DNA of 7,220 nucleotides from Cyanobacteria bacterium UBA3803 (GCA_002369055.1 DFEL01000072.1:1-7220); one strand, 5' to 3'; counted from the first letter of the stretch, positions 1 to 6,577 are shown. Notes: generated by a model not told the origin, from the sequence alone. Numbers and translations: made by a program.

Positions 1-553
1 ACAAGTAATACATTAAATCTAATGGTGTTGCTTTGTTTGCATTTATGTCATAATAAAATCCCTGCTGATTATATGCGTAAATGTAATTTTCTGAACAATG
101 CATTCCGTGAAGAAACGTTATATATTTAAAAATGCTTTGAACCGCAGAAACAAGACCATATAATAATCCTACACGTTCACGCATATATTTATTATATTTT
201 TCTAAATCAAGATTTTCACGTCTTAATATTAAAACGTAATCATCTTTTGTGTTTTTTAAATATTCTATCAATTTCTGTTTGGTTGATTTTGGAGGTTTTA
301 TATCCAATAAATATAAATCGTTATCATTATCTTTATAAACGGATGCAATATGCGACGGTATAAAATTTACCAATTCATCACATAAATTAATGTTTTTAAG
401 GTATTTCTTTTTGCAAAATCGGCTTACTACCTTACTTACAATACTTTTATCATTTTTTACAAATATCGCAGCACCTTGCAAGCTGTTAAAATAACAACTT
501 ATGAATAAATCAATATTTAATTCTTTTAAAATTTTTTTTGTGTAATATAGCAT
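1..553 (-). CDS. Permuted NlpC/P60 (YiiX-type) papain-like cysteine hydrolase, partial
   Basis: An open frame of 184 codons runs off the left edge, so the C-terminus is missing. I read it as a YiiX/YaeF-type permuted NlpC/P60 enzyme; such enzymes cleave amide bonds in peptidoglycan or lipids. The order of motifs fits: a strand and helix pair QGAAIFVKNDKSIVSKVVSRF (about 26-46), then SHIASVY with the putative catalytic His68, then YLLDIKPP with a possible third polar residue Asp84, a VLILRRENL strand, and finally HGMHCSENYIYAY with the putative nucleophile Cys143. In permuted members His precedes Cys, as here (typical motifs: HVGIY and FCSELV). I chose the ATG at 553 because GAGG lies 6 bases upstream. 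An in-frame ATG at 565 is the alternative. No signal peptide or membrane segment is obvious. Being after the fibre genes, it may be a lysin, a tail-borne wall enzyme or a cargo gene. Confidence 0.6.
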   Translation of the reverse strand, partial: MLYYTKKILKELNIDLFISCYFNSLQGAAIFVKNDKSIVSKVVSRFCKKKYLKNINLCDELVNFIPSHIASVYKDNDNDLYLLDIKPPKSTKQKLIEYLKNTKDDYVLILRRENLDLEKYNKYMRERVGLLYGLVSAVQSIFKYITFLHGMHCSENYIYAYNQQGFYYDINANKATPLDLMYYL

Positions 554-565
554 TTTTAGCCTCAT

Positions 566-697
566 TTATAATCTGAATATCAGTAATACCGCTTTTATTT
601 GTTTTGTTAATATAAAGAAGAAACCGTTTTTGCGTTCCTTTTGACTAAATTTATAATCAATATTATTAGCGTTTTGTGCGACTTCATTCGGATGCAT
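566..697 (-). CDS. Possible small ORF, 43 residues, coupled to the hydrolase gene
   Basis: An ATG at 697-695 opens a 43-codon frame that overlaps the previous gene by 14 bases and stops at TAA 568-566. The very next bases are ATG (565-563), in frame with the downstream hydrolase-like gene. The predicted protein has a polar half (MHPNEVAQNANNIDYKFSQK) and a basic, hydrophobic half (NGFFFILTKQIKAVLLIFRL) that could be an amphipathic or membrane-associated helix. It fills the only otherwise empty stretch between the two genes, and the stop-start junction is tight, which favours reality. Against it, the upstream AAAG is a poor ribosome binding site and I know no family. It is too small for function to be inferred. 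A competing 26-codon frame starts at 687 in an ATGA overlap with the previous stop. Confidence 0.4.
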   Translation of the reverse strand: MHPNEVAQNANNIDYKFSQKERKNGFFFILTKQIKAVLLIFRL

Positions 698-1010
698 TAA
701 CTTTATTTTGAACATATATTTTACTTTTCTTTTTCAATTGTTGTTGTAATTTATTATTTAATTTCTTTTCAACTTTTGCACCTGATTTAGCAAGTTTTTC
801 TCTTACTTCTTGCGGTACTTGTTCAGCAGGTATGCCTTTTATTTGAGCATAAGCAAGAGCAAAGTTTATGACAGCAAGATTTACAGCAACTCTTACATCA
901 TCAGCTTTTTTAAAGTTATCCCAACGTTGCAAAACATTTGATACAATAAAATCTTCAATGTTCTCTCTGATTTCGTCAATTTTTACAATTGTTTTTTTAA
1001 TTTTCATCAT
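684..1010 (-). CDS. Small basic helical protein of unknown function in the tail operon
   Basis: I do not recognise this 108-residue protein. It begins inside the end of the previous gene, at tandem ATG-ATG codons (1010 and 1007) in AAAATGATGAAAATT, with only a weak GGTG upstream, so it probably depends on translational coupling. The frame is open from 1043, giving a longer form, but no ribosome binding site supports it. Contents: a charged helix (KIDEIRENIEDFIVSNVLQR), a hydrophobic helix rich in Ala and Val (DVRVAVNLAVINFALAYAQI, about residues 38-57), then IPAEQVPQEVREKL and a strongly basic, Gln/Lys-rich end (KKLNNKLQQQLKKKSK). No signal peptide is evident, and the hydrophobic segment contains Arg and Asn so is probably not a membrane span. 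A further fibre accessory or small structural protein is possible. Codon use and composition match the neighbours. Confidence 0.6.
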   Translation of the reverse strand: MMKIKKTIVKIDEIRENIEDFIVSNVLQRWDNFKKADDVRVAVNLAVINFALAYAQIKGIPAEQVPQEVREKLAKSGAKVEKKLNNKLQQQLKKKSKIYVQNKVNASE

Positions 1011-1458
1011 TTTCACCGGTTTTATCCTTAAATGCTTGCTCAACCATTTCAGAAGTGATAGTAATATTACCGATTGTTATTGGAGTTACAAATACTTGTT
1101 TAGCAACTCCACACCATACATTTTGGCAACCAAATAGTTGTAGTTTTAGTTCTACATTATTTTCAATAAATGTATTAATCTGTACTGCTGTAAGTCCAAA
1201 ACCTTTTAATACATTGATAAAATCCAATGCCGTCATTGTAAGGTTGTTAATACGTTCTTTTTCTTTTTCTTTTTGTTCTTGTTCGTAGTTAGGGTTTATA
1301 ATTATTTCACCATTTTGATAAATGAAATAATTTTTACCTTTTTCAATTATAAGATTATATTGTTCTTCTGTAACTTCAATATTGATAACATCTTCACCAA
1401 AACATTCACATTGACCTTTACCAATTATTATGTCATTTTGTATAAAAAATAAATACAT
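997..1458 (-). CDS. Probable tail fibre accessory/assembly protein, family unrecognised
   Basis: This 153-residue protein follows the fibre gene by 11 bases, with a very strong ribosome binding site (AAGGGGGAA, 5 bases before the ATG). The position is that of P2 gpG, a fibre assembly chaperone, but I see no clear gpG similarity. The N-terminal 55 residues are predicted beta strands (MYLFFIQNDIIIGKG, NYFIYQNGEIIINP). A charged helical linker EQEQKEKEKERIN lies at about 59-71, followed by a compact helical domain (MTALDFINVLKGFGLTAVQI, about 75-94) containing two cysteines in GCQNVWCG (C111, C116), and a C-terminal strand and helix ending in a polar tail. Strand domain, charged linker and helical domain is the usual plan of small fibre-associated proteins, so a chaperone or fibre-bound adaptor is my inference. 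The 3' end overlaps the next gene by 14 bases. Confidence 0.65.
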   Translation of the reverse strand: MYLFFIQNDIIIGKGQCECFGEDVINIEVTEEQYNLIIEKGKNYFIYQNGEIIINPNYEQEQKEKEKERINNLTMTALDFINVLKGFGLTAVQINTFIENNVELKLQLFGCQNVWCGVAKQVFVTPITIGNITITSEMVEQAFKDKTGENDEN

Positions 1459-1469
1459 TTATTCCCCCT

Positions 1470-3242
1470 TTATGAATTTGTACCTAATCGTCTATATGCA
1501 GTTGCAACTAAATTAACATTACCGCTATTTCCTGTATGTCCAATTAATGAAACTTTCCTATCTGCACCAACTACTAAAGTTGCAGAACCCGCACCATTAA
1601 CTAATGATGTTGTTCTTGTCCTAATATATACTAAATATGCAGAACCATAAGTTGTAACAATTGTTAGTCGCATTATACTACCTGATGTTGTCCCTGTCTG
1701 TCCATACCCCGTAAACAACACTTCATAATTATAACCATCATCAGGTAGATAACCACTTAAATCAAATTCTACATCTGTTGTTGGTGAAGTAAAATCACTA
1801 CAAATACTATAAGATTGACGTACCCATTGACCGTCAATGTTTGGAATAACGGGGTTGTTCATATCCATAACGCTTAATATTTCTGGAATTTGCATACTTT
1901 CAAAATAGGTTTGCCCACTATCAAGTTTACCTGCACCAAAAAAGATATATTTGCATTCCGTCCATTCTGAAACGCCGCCCGTTATATAAAAATAATACCA
2001 TTTGTTTTCATCTGAAACATAAGCCAAATGTAATGTATTACTTGTTGGCGTAGGCAATTCACCTACACTATTTACTTTATAGGTTCTTTCTTGTCTAATC
2101 CATGCCACACCTTGCGATTCTGTATTGAATCGGATATGGTTATTTGTTCCACTCCAACCGCCCATGCCTATTCTTGCATTAGATAAAATTGTTATTTTGT
2201 TTTTTAACGTTCCGTCTGAATTTCTGCCGTCTGCGGATAAAATTTTTATACCCTTATGAAAAAAAACCGCCGTGCCGATAAAACCTATATGATTAAACGA
2301 TTGAATTAATTTTTTGGTATCGCAATTAAAAACACCCAAAGGCAAAGACGCATCGTCAAAACTTAATGTACCGCCTGAATAATATTTTACCTTGTTTGTT
2401 GTTGAATCATACCAAATACCCGTTCCTGTTGGGGCTGTGTCGCCTGATATTGCAGCCGATACCCTTGGGGCATTGATTGCGTTTGTGTCTGTGCGATACA
2501 CTAAAAAATGAATAGCCGTTGTGCTGCCTGTATATGTATAATCCAAATCTTCCGAAATTATAATTTCATCAAATTTTAATGTTGTTCCGTTTGATTCAAA
2601 TCCGTTTGGAACTGTAATTTTTGAACCCGCTTTTAATCTTACGCCGTTGGTGATTTCTTCCCATATAAGATTTTGTGGTGTTTCAATTATGCAGTTTGTG
2701 ATATTAGGTATATTTACAGAAGGGATTTGACTATTATTGTTTAGTCCGCAATAACCGTTTGCTTGTCCTTTTTGGTTCAAATTTTGGAAATTATTATTAA
2801 CAAAATCTTTGCTTGCTGTTTCGATATTTGTATCTGCTAAAACAATTACCGTACTGCTTTGTCCGACATCAATTTGAATACCTATGGTCAATTGCTGAAC
2901 TAAATTATCTGATTGAATGTAGGTTTCTTGTTCCATTTGTGCTATTTCAATCAAATTATCGTTTTCATCCACCAAACCTATTTCACGAATTATATAATAA
3001 TCAATATCTTGCGGTATTTGTACTAGAAAAGTATAACGTGTTGGTGAATTTACAATTCTTTCAGTTATTAAAAGTTTATTTCTTTGATTTACAAGTGCTG
3101 TTTGCTCTGGACTAGGTTCATAACTTTCACCGTTTGCATCACCTATAACAATATATTTAACTGCTAACTCACCACTATCAAAAGCGGCTGCTGTTATTAG
3201 TTCTTGTCCTTTATTTGTTATTACTTTTTTAAATTCTGCCAT
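1470..3242 (-). CDS. H: Tail fibre protein (P2 gpH-like, N-terminal DUF3751 tail-collar domain)
   Basis: This 590-residue protein is probably the host-recognition fibre. Residues 1-145 match the phage tail-collar fibre domain (DUF3751): MAEFKKVITNKGQELITAAA, then KYIVIGDANG, the YYIIREIGLVDENDNLI segment and QIDVGQSSTVIV. This domain anchors the fibre to the baseplate. A linker typical of such fibres follows at about 148-164 (KGQANGYCGLNNNSQIP). The middle (about 190-470) is beta-rich and includes TGIWYDSTTNKVKYYSGG and GFIGTAVFF...GRNSDGTLKN, a pattern I associate with phage fibre shafts. The last 100 residues (from VEFDLSGYLPDDGYNYEVLF) look like a separate beta-sandwich receptor-binding tip. 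I chose the ATG at 3242, which has AAGGAT about 6 bases upstream and begins the conserved MAEFKKVITNKG. The frame is also open from a TTG at 3260, but that would absorb the ribosome binding site. Which receptor it binds cannot be told. Confidence 0.88.
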   Translation of the reverse strand: MAEFKKVITNKGQELITAAAFDSGELAVKYIVIGDANGESYEPSPEQTALVNQRNKLLITERIVNSPTRYTFLVQIPQDIDYYIIREIGLVDENDNLIEIAQMEQETYIQSDNLVQQLTIGIQIDVGQSSTVIVLADTNIETASKDFVNNNFQNLNQKGQANGYCGLNNNSQIPSVNIPNITNCIIETPQNLIWEEITNGVRLKAGSKITVPNGFESNGTTLKFDEIIISEDLDYTYTGSTTAIHFLVYRTDTNAINAPRVSAAISGDTAPTGTGIWYDSTTNKVKYYSGGTLSFDDASLPLGVFNCDTKKLIQSFNHIGFIGTAVFFHKGIKILSADGRNSDGTLKNKITILSNARIGMGGWSGTNNHIRFNTESQGVAWIRQERTYKVNSVGELPTPTSNTLHLAYVSDENKWYYFYITGGVSEWTECKYIFFGAGKLDSGQTYFESMQIPEILSVMDMNNPVIPNIDGQWVRQSYSICSDFTSPTTDVEFDLSGYLPDDGYNYEVLFTGYGQTGTTSGSIMRLTIVTTYGSAYLVYIRTRTTSLVNGAGSATLVVGADRKVSLIGHTGNSGNVNLVATAYRRLGTNS

Positions 3243-3248
3243 AATTTT

Positions 3249-3254
3249 ATCCTT
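3249..3254 (-). promoter_or_regulatory. Ribosome binding site that fixes the tail fibre start
   Basis: AAGGAT lies six bases before the ATG at 3242 and overlaps the gpI-like stop codon (3255-3253). It excludes the TTG at 3260, which lies upstream of this site. Confidence 0.82.
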
Positions 3255-3780
3255 ATACAATTATTTTTCTTGAAACTATTATTGTCGGTGTTACAAAAAT
3301 ATTTGTTTTTATAACATTCTGTAATTCTATTAGGTCTAATTTTGCACGCAATTGTTTAAAATCATTTATTTTTTTCCGTATTATATTTACCACTTCTGAT
3401 GTAATAGGCACATTGTCAGATAAAAAATTTAATTTGAAGTGATGCGGAATACCGTTATATTTGTTCCAAGATAAATATTTAGCCTCAATGTTTTCAATAT
3501 TAATGCAATCTTTTATTGCTTTAACAGTTCCTTTTGTTCTGTGTAAAGGTATTGCGTTTTTTATTAAATTTATTTTTTCTTCTCGTGTTTTACAGTCGTT
3601 CCAACCCTCGCTTGTAACGTGAAATTGTTTTGCTAATTCTGCTAAAACACTATCGCTTAATGTGTTGGGAATACAAGTCATTATTTTTGCAAAATCAAAG
3701 TTAAAACTTTCATTTAAGCAATTTTCTAAAGCCAGATTGCTTTCATCTTGAAGTATTTGAGGTAATAAAGAATTAGGCAT
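3253..3780 (-). CDS. I: Baseplate/tail protein I (P2 gpI-like)
   Basis: This 175-residue protein resembles the P2 gpI family of baseplate wedge proteins, which sit at the baseplate periphery between gpJ and the fibre gpH. P2 gpI is almost the same length (176). The N-terminus is typical: SLLPQILQDESNLALENCL, a conserved Leu-rich opening followed by the wedge region with LAELAKQFHVTSEGWND. The middle has the hallmark pattern of the family, INLIKNAIPLHRTKGTVKAI (about 90-109), where the His-Arg-x-Lys-Gly-Thr core is conserved. The C-terminal part is helical then strand-rich. The ATG is embedded in the tape measure stop region (GCGT-ATG-CC-TAA), and GAGGTG 7 bases upstream within the tape measure gene serves as ribosome binding site, so translation is probably coupled. 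The fibre gene begins 10 bases after its stop. Direct juxtaposition to the tape measure gene is unlike P2. Confidence 0.9.
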   Translation of the reverse strand: MPNSLLPQILQDESNLALENCLNESFNFDFAKIMTCIPNTLSDSVLAELAKQFHVTSEGWNDCKTREEKINLIKNAIPLHRTKGTVKAIKDCINIENIEAKYLSWNKYNGIPHHFKLNFLSDNVPITSEVVNIIRKKINDFKQLRAKLDLIELQNVIKTNIFVTPTIIVSRKIIV

Positions 3781-6007
3781 ACGCTCTCACCTCTTTTCTT
3801 CTTTGTAATTCTGAAAGCATTGCATATATTTCGTTTTTATGTTTTTTTAGCATTTCTAAAAATTCTGATTTTGTTTTTTCATTAAATGCACCTGATAAAT
3901 TTATTACCGGTGAATAATTCAATGAAACACTTGTATTATTTGTCTTATTTTGTTTTATTTTTCTCCATTGTTCTGCATCGCTTGCTGTTAATATTGCCTC
4001 TTTTTTGTGAACTTTTGCAATATATCCGTCATAAGGTACATTATCTAATCCGTTTGCGTGTGAACCGTCAACCTTTGTATTTTCAGATTTTCCGCCACTA
4101 GGAAATAATTTTAAACGTCCGCCAAGTGTAATAAGATTTTTTAACCATTTTGCAGCTTCGACCATTTTGGTTATACCCCAAGCTATGCCGTTACCAAATT
4201 TTATACCCCAGTCTTCAACTTCTTTGCCCTCATTTTGAACAGGTGCAAAAAATGCTTTAATCCAATTTATTGCAGGTTTTATTGCATTACCGATAGCAAT
4301 AAATGTTGGTTGCAGCGGTGCAAGACCTTGTTTTATACCTATAAACATACCTTTAAAAAATGCCGAAATCGGCTGCCAATATTTGTAAATCATAAATGCA
4401 CCGACAGCGAAAGCCCCCACAACTAAACCGACAGGATTTAAAGACATTGTTATATTTAATGTTTTTATTGTATCTATTGCTTTTTTACAATTAGGAATAA
4501 AATTAATAAATCCATTTTTGATATTATTAAAACCATTTTTTATAGCATTAAAAGCCATATCCGGTGCAGCCATAAAGAAATCAATCATTGCATCACAACC
4601 TCGATTTACAGCACTTGCAGCACCTAAAACAGCATTTGGGATACCTTTAAAACCGTTTATAACTCCGTCAATGCCTTTTCTTAAATCAAATTGAATATTG
4701 TTCATTTTTATACCGCTTGCCCACATATAAACACTTGATTCACGATAAACACTTAACATTTCTTTAAAGCCTTTTATAGATTTACCAATTAAGAATGATG
4801 TTGTGCCTAAACCTGTTAATATTACACCTGTGCCTAATGTTGCTATTGCTATTGCAGATTTTAAACCTTGCGGAACTTTGTCTATAATATTTGATAATGC
4901 AGTCAACCCTTTTGTAGCACCTGTTATTACAGGAAGTAAGCCATTGCCAAATTCAATGCCTATTTTTGCGGAGGCATTTTTTAAGGTTTGTATGGCACTG
5001 TTCATAGTTGCTGCTTGTTTCATAAATGCTTCATCAACGGCATTTGTACCGTCCCGCATTCCTTTTAGTGTGTCTGTATATGCTTTATTTTGTTTTGTAC
5101 AAAGACCAACAACAGCATTATATGCTTCTGTCGAACCAAACAATTGTAAAATCATTGCATCATTGCCTTTTACCGCACTTGTTATACGTGAAAATGCTCC
5201 AACCATTCCGCCTGATTTTTGTATTAAATCTTTAAAGTTTTTTGCTCCCAATTGAGTTAAAACTTTTCTTGATTCTTTGCTTTCTCTTGTCATTCCTGAA
5301 ATAGCTGCTTTAATTTGTGTATGTGCCTGTGCTGCCGGTTGTCCTGTCGTTGTTAGTGCTGCAACTGATGCAAGATAATCGTCTAAATCAATGCCTGCTG
5401 CTGCGACAGTTCCTGCAACCGCACCAAAACCCTGTGCAATTCCAGAAATTGTTGTTTTACCTGTTTTTACTGTTCTAAAAATCAAATCATAGACTTTTTC
5501 AGCCTTTGTGCCCTCTAACTGCCAAGCGTTGATTGAAGATGTTACCAAGTCAACAGCCTCATCCGTTGAACCTAATCCGGCAATACCTAATTGTGCAGAT
5601 TTTTCCAAAACTTTAAATTGATTTGCTGCATCAATACCCGCAGAACGAATATTGTATAGTGCATTTGTTAAATCACTTATTGCAACAGGTGTACGTTTTG
5701 CTATATTTAATACAGATTTTCCCATTTCATCAAGTGATTCTGTATTTGTATCAATTAACGTACTTACATTTGTCATTGAACTTTGAAAATCACCTGCCAT
5801 TTTTGCACCAATACCTGAAACCGCAGTTAAACCTGCACCCCATAATGTTGATTTTTTACCGAAACTTTCAAATTTTTCTGCAGTTCTATCCAAACGTGTC
5901 TGTAATTTTTCAAAATCTTTATCGGAAGAACGCACAGCAGATTTTATGACATTTGAAATGCCGTCTTTTGCACTTAATATAAGTTGTAATCTTAAATTTT
6001 CTGCCAT
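3773..6007 (-). CDS. T: Phage tail tape measure protein (TP901/P2 gpT-like)
   Basis: This 744-residue protein sets tail length and is released or inserted into the cell envelope during DNA entry. The N-terminal 70 residues are helical and polar (SDKDFEKLQTRLDRTAEKFESF). The TP901 tape measure core follows at about 70-340, with characteristic stretches such as AGDFQSSMTNVSTLIDTN, LTNALYNIRSAGI and GFGAVAGTVAAAGIDLDDYLASVAALT. Hydrophobic, potentially membrane-inserting helices lie at about 385-408 and 524-543 (LNPVGLVVGAFAVGAFMIYKYW). The C-terminus carries the common tape-measure motif GSHANGLDNVPYDGYIAKVH (648-667), then KKEAILTASDAEQW, and a charged tail. P2 gpT is slightly longer (about 815). 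AAAGGA lies 7 bases before the ATG. The gene follows the E' stop by 52 bases of heptamer repeats, and its 3' end overlaps the gpI-like gene by 8 bases. The moderate length implies a tail somewhat shorter than that of P2, if the usual proportionality holds. Confidence 0.93.
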   Translation of the reverse strand: MAENLRLQLILSAKDGISNVIKSAVRSSDKDFEKLQTRLDRTAEKFESFGKKSTLWGAGLTAVSGIGAKMAGDFQSSMTNVSTLIDTNTESLDEMGKSVLNIAKRTPVAISDLTNALYNIRSAGIDAANQFKVLEKSAQLGIAGLGSTDEAVDLVTSSINAWQLEGTKAEKVYDLIFRTVKTGKTTISGIAQGFGAVAGTVAAAGIDLDDYLASVAALTTTGQPAAQAHTQIKAAISGMTRESKESRKVLTQLGAKNFKDLIQKSGGMVGAFSRITSAVKGNDAMILQLFGSTEAYNAVVGLCTKQNKAYTDTLKGMRDGTNAVDEAFMKQAATMNSAIQTLKNASAKIGIEFGNGLLPVITGATKGLTALSNIIDKVPQGLKSAIAIATLGTGVILTGLGTTSFLIGKSIKGFKEMLSVYRESSVYMWASGIKMNNIQFDLRKGIDGVINGFKGIPNAVLGAASAVNRGCDAMIDFFMAAPDMAFNAIKNGFNNIKNGFINFIPNCKKAIDTIKTLNITMSLNPVGLVVGAFAVGAFMIYKYWQPISAFFKGMFIGIKQGLAPLQPTFIAIGNAIKPAINWIKAFFAPVQNEGKEVEDWGIKFGNGIAWGITKMVEAAKWLKNLITLGGRLKLFPSGGKSENTKVDGSHANGLDNVPYDGYIAKVHKKEAILTASDAEQWRKIKQNKTNNTSVSLNYSPVINLSGAFNEKTKSEFLEMLKKHKNEIYAMLSELQRRKEVRAYA

Positions 6008-6025
6008 TTATCTGTCCTTTATGTT

Positions 6026-6060
6026 GTGAACTGTGGTCTGTGAACTGTAAATTGTCTGTT
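6026..6060 (+). repeat. Heptamer repeat tract between E' and tape measure genes
   Basis: Five consecutive 7-base units read on the plus strand: GTGAACT, GTGGTCT, GTGAACT, GTAAATT, GTCTGTT. The first and third are identical, so TGTGAACTGT recurs exactly 14 bases apart. The tract begins at the last base of the E' stop codon and ends just before the tape measure ribosome binding site, so it fills the gap without touching either. The units are more degenerate than in the other two tracts. Confidence 0.75.
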
Positions 6061-6484
6061 TATCGCTCACTCTCCCGAAAATCCTGCCAAAATTCTATTG
6101 CCTGTTTTATCCAATATTTCAAATCTTGTATTTTCATATTCATAACGGTTTCATAGCTCCAACCTGTTATGTGGCATAAAAATATTATGTCTTTCGTGCT
6201 GAAATCAATAACTTTTTTAATTCAATATATTTATCCTCTATTGCCACAACATCTTCTAAAGGTAAATCTAATATGTCCTCTGCGGTAACTTTTTCACCGT
6301 CTATTTTGCATAATTCAGCATAGATAAATGCTGCTGTTGCTGCTCCGCCCTCTGCTGCCTGTCTTGCTTTTAGCAACAAATGACCGTCAGCCTTTCTTAT
6401 ATCATCAAATTCAACCTTTTTGCCTGAAATCGGCAATATTAAAATATTTTCATCATTTGTTTGATTTTCTTGTTTTTTAGCCAT
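6060..6484 (-). CDS. Frameshifted tail assembly chaperone fusion (E+E'-like), programmed -1
   Basis: This is the predicted -1 frameshift product: residues 1-91 of the E-like protein, then 50 residues read from the overlapping frame (6212 to 6063), stopping at TAA 6062-6060, 141 residues in all. The extension starts VIDFSTKDIIFLCHITGWSY and ends IKQAIEFWQDFRESER. Its pattern of Asp-Leu-x-x-Trp followed by an aromatic-rich helix (DLKYWIKQAIEFW) resembles the GpE/E' family. The frame has no stop across the overlap and ends just before the tape measure gene. In P2, E+E' is made by -1 slippage, and the fusion size is about the same. The extension is thought to contact the tape measure. No strong stem-loop follows the heptamer. 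A GAGGA at 6238-6234, 15 bases upstream, could stimulate slippage by pairing with 16S rRNA. An independent start at an internal ATG is less likely. Confidence 0.85.
6185..6484 (-). CDS. E: Tail assembly chaperone (P2 gpE-like), zero-frame product
   Basis: This 99-residue acidic, mostly helical protein sits between the tail tube and tape measure genes, exactly where P2 gpE lies. Such proteins are thought to coat the tape measure before the tube polymerises around it and are not part of the finished tail. Recognisable parts are the strand LILPISGKKVEF (about residues 15-26), the Ala-rich helix ARQAAEGGAATAAFIYAELC (40-59) and the acidic helix EDILDLPLEDVVAIEDKYIEL (about 69-89), typical of the phage tail assembly chaperone family. 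AAAGGA lies about 7 bases before the ATG. Near the 3' end the codons TTA AAA AAG carry a slippery heptamer, so some ribosomes should make the longer E+E' protein. P2 gpE is of similar length. The 90-base gap before this gene is filled with repeats, with no overlap to FII. Confidence 0.87.
   Translation of the reverse strand: MAKKQENQTNDENILILPISGKKVEFDDIRKADGHLLLKARQAAEGGAATAAFIYAELCKIDGEKVTAEDILDLPLEDVVAIEDKYIELKKLLISARKT
6212..6218 (-). promoter_or_regulatory. -1 ribosomal frameshift slippery heptamer A AAA AAG
   Basis: The minus strand reads A AAA AAG in the register required by the X XXY YYZ rule: the zero-frame codons are TTA (6220-6218), AAA (6217-6215) and AAG (6214-6212). This is the heptamer used by E. 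coli dnaX and is among the most efficient in bacteria. After slippage the next codon is GTT at 6212-6210, and 50 codons follow before a stop. P2 is reported to use a different heptamer, T TTT TTG, at the matching place. Confidence 0.88.
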
Positions 6485-6505
6485 TTCTTAATCCTTTCTT
6501 TTTTT

Positions 6506-6576
6506 ATGAGTTGTGAGTTGTGAATAGTGAATGGTGAATAGTGAGTAGTGAGTAGAATTTCAATTCACGATTCACT
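6506..6576 (+). repeat. Heptamer repeat tract between tail tube and chaperone genes
   Basis: Seven consecutive 7-base units run from 6506 to 6554 on the plus strand (ATGAGTT, GTGAGTT, GTGAATA, GTGAATG, GTGAATA, GTGAGTA, GTGAGTA). After an 8-base break (GAATTTCA), two units in opposite orientation follow (ATTCACG, ATTCACT, 6563-6576). The inverted units overlap the tail tube stop codon. The tract ends just short of the chaperone ribosome binding site. Confidence 0.85.
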
Positions 6577-6577
6577 A
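6525..6577. repeat. 15-bp inverted repeat (hairpin) at the tail tube stop codon
   Basis: Arms 6525-6539 (TAGTGAATGGTGAAT) and 6563-6577 (ATTCACGATTCACTA) are complementary at 14 of 15 positions, around a 23-base loop. In the operon transcript the hairpin begins at the TAG stop of the tail tube gene. No U-run follows it in the operon direction, so it is unlikely to be an intrinsic terminator. It could stabilise the 3' end of an abundant tube message or reduce read-through to E. Confidence 0.75.

Noticed and set aside
1470..1770. Diversity-generating retroelement variable region in the fibre tip
   Set aside because: I see no template copy of the 3' end of the fibre gene, no reverse transcriptase in the window, and the tip does not look like a C-type lectin fold.
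6060..6160. E' region as an independently started gene
   Set aside because: Internal ATGs exist in this frame, but none has a strong ribosome binding site at good spacing, and the slippery heptamer plus unbroken overlap explains its expression better.
6167..6179. TTATG-CCA-CATAA hairpin as a frameshift stimulator
   Set aside because: Only five base pairs, A/T-rich, and more than 30 bases downstream of the heptamer; usual stimulators begin 5-9 bases downstream and are more stable.
6525..6577. Intrinsic terminator between tail tube and chaperone genes
   Set aside because: The hairpin has a 23-base loop and is not followed by a U-run in the operon direction; downstream genes of the same tail module must be transcribed.
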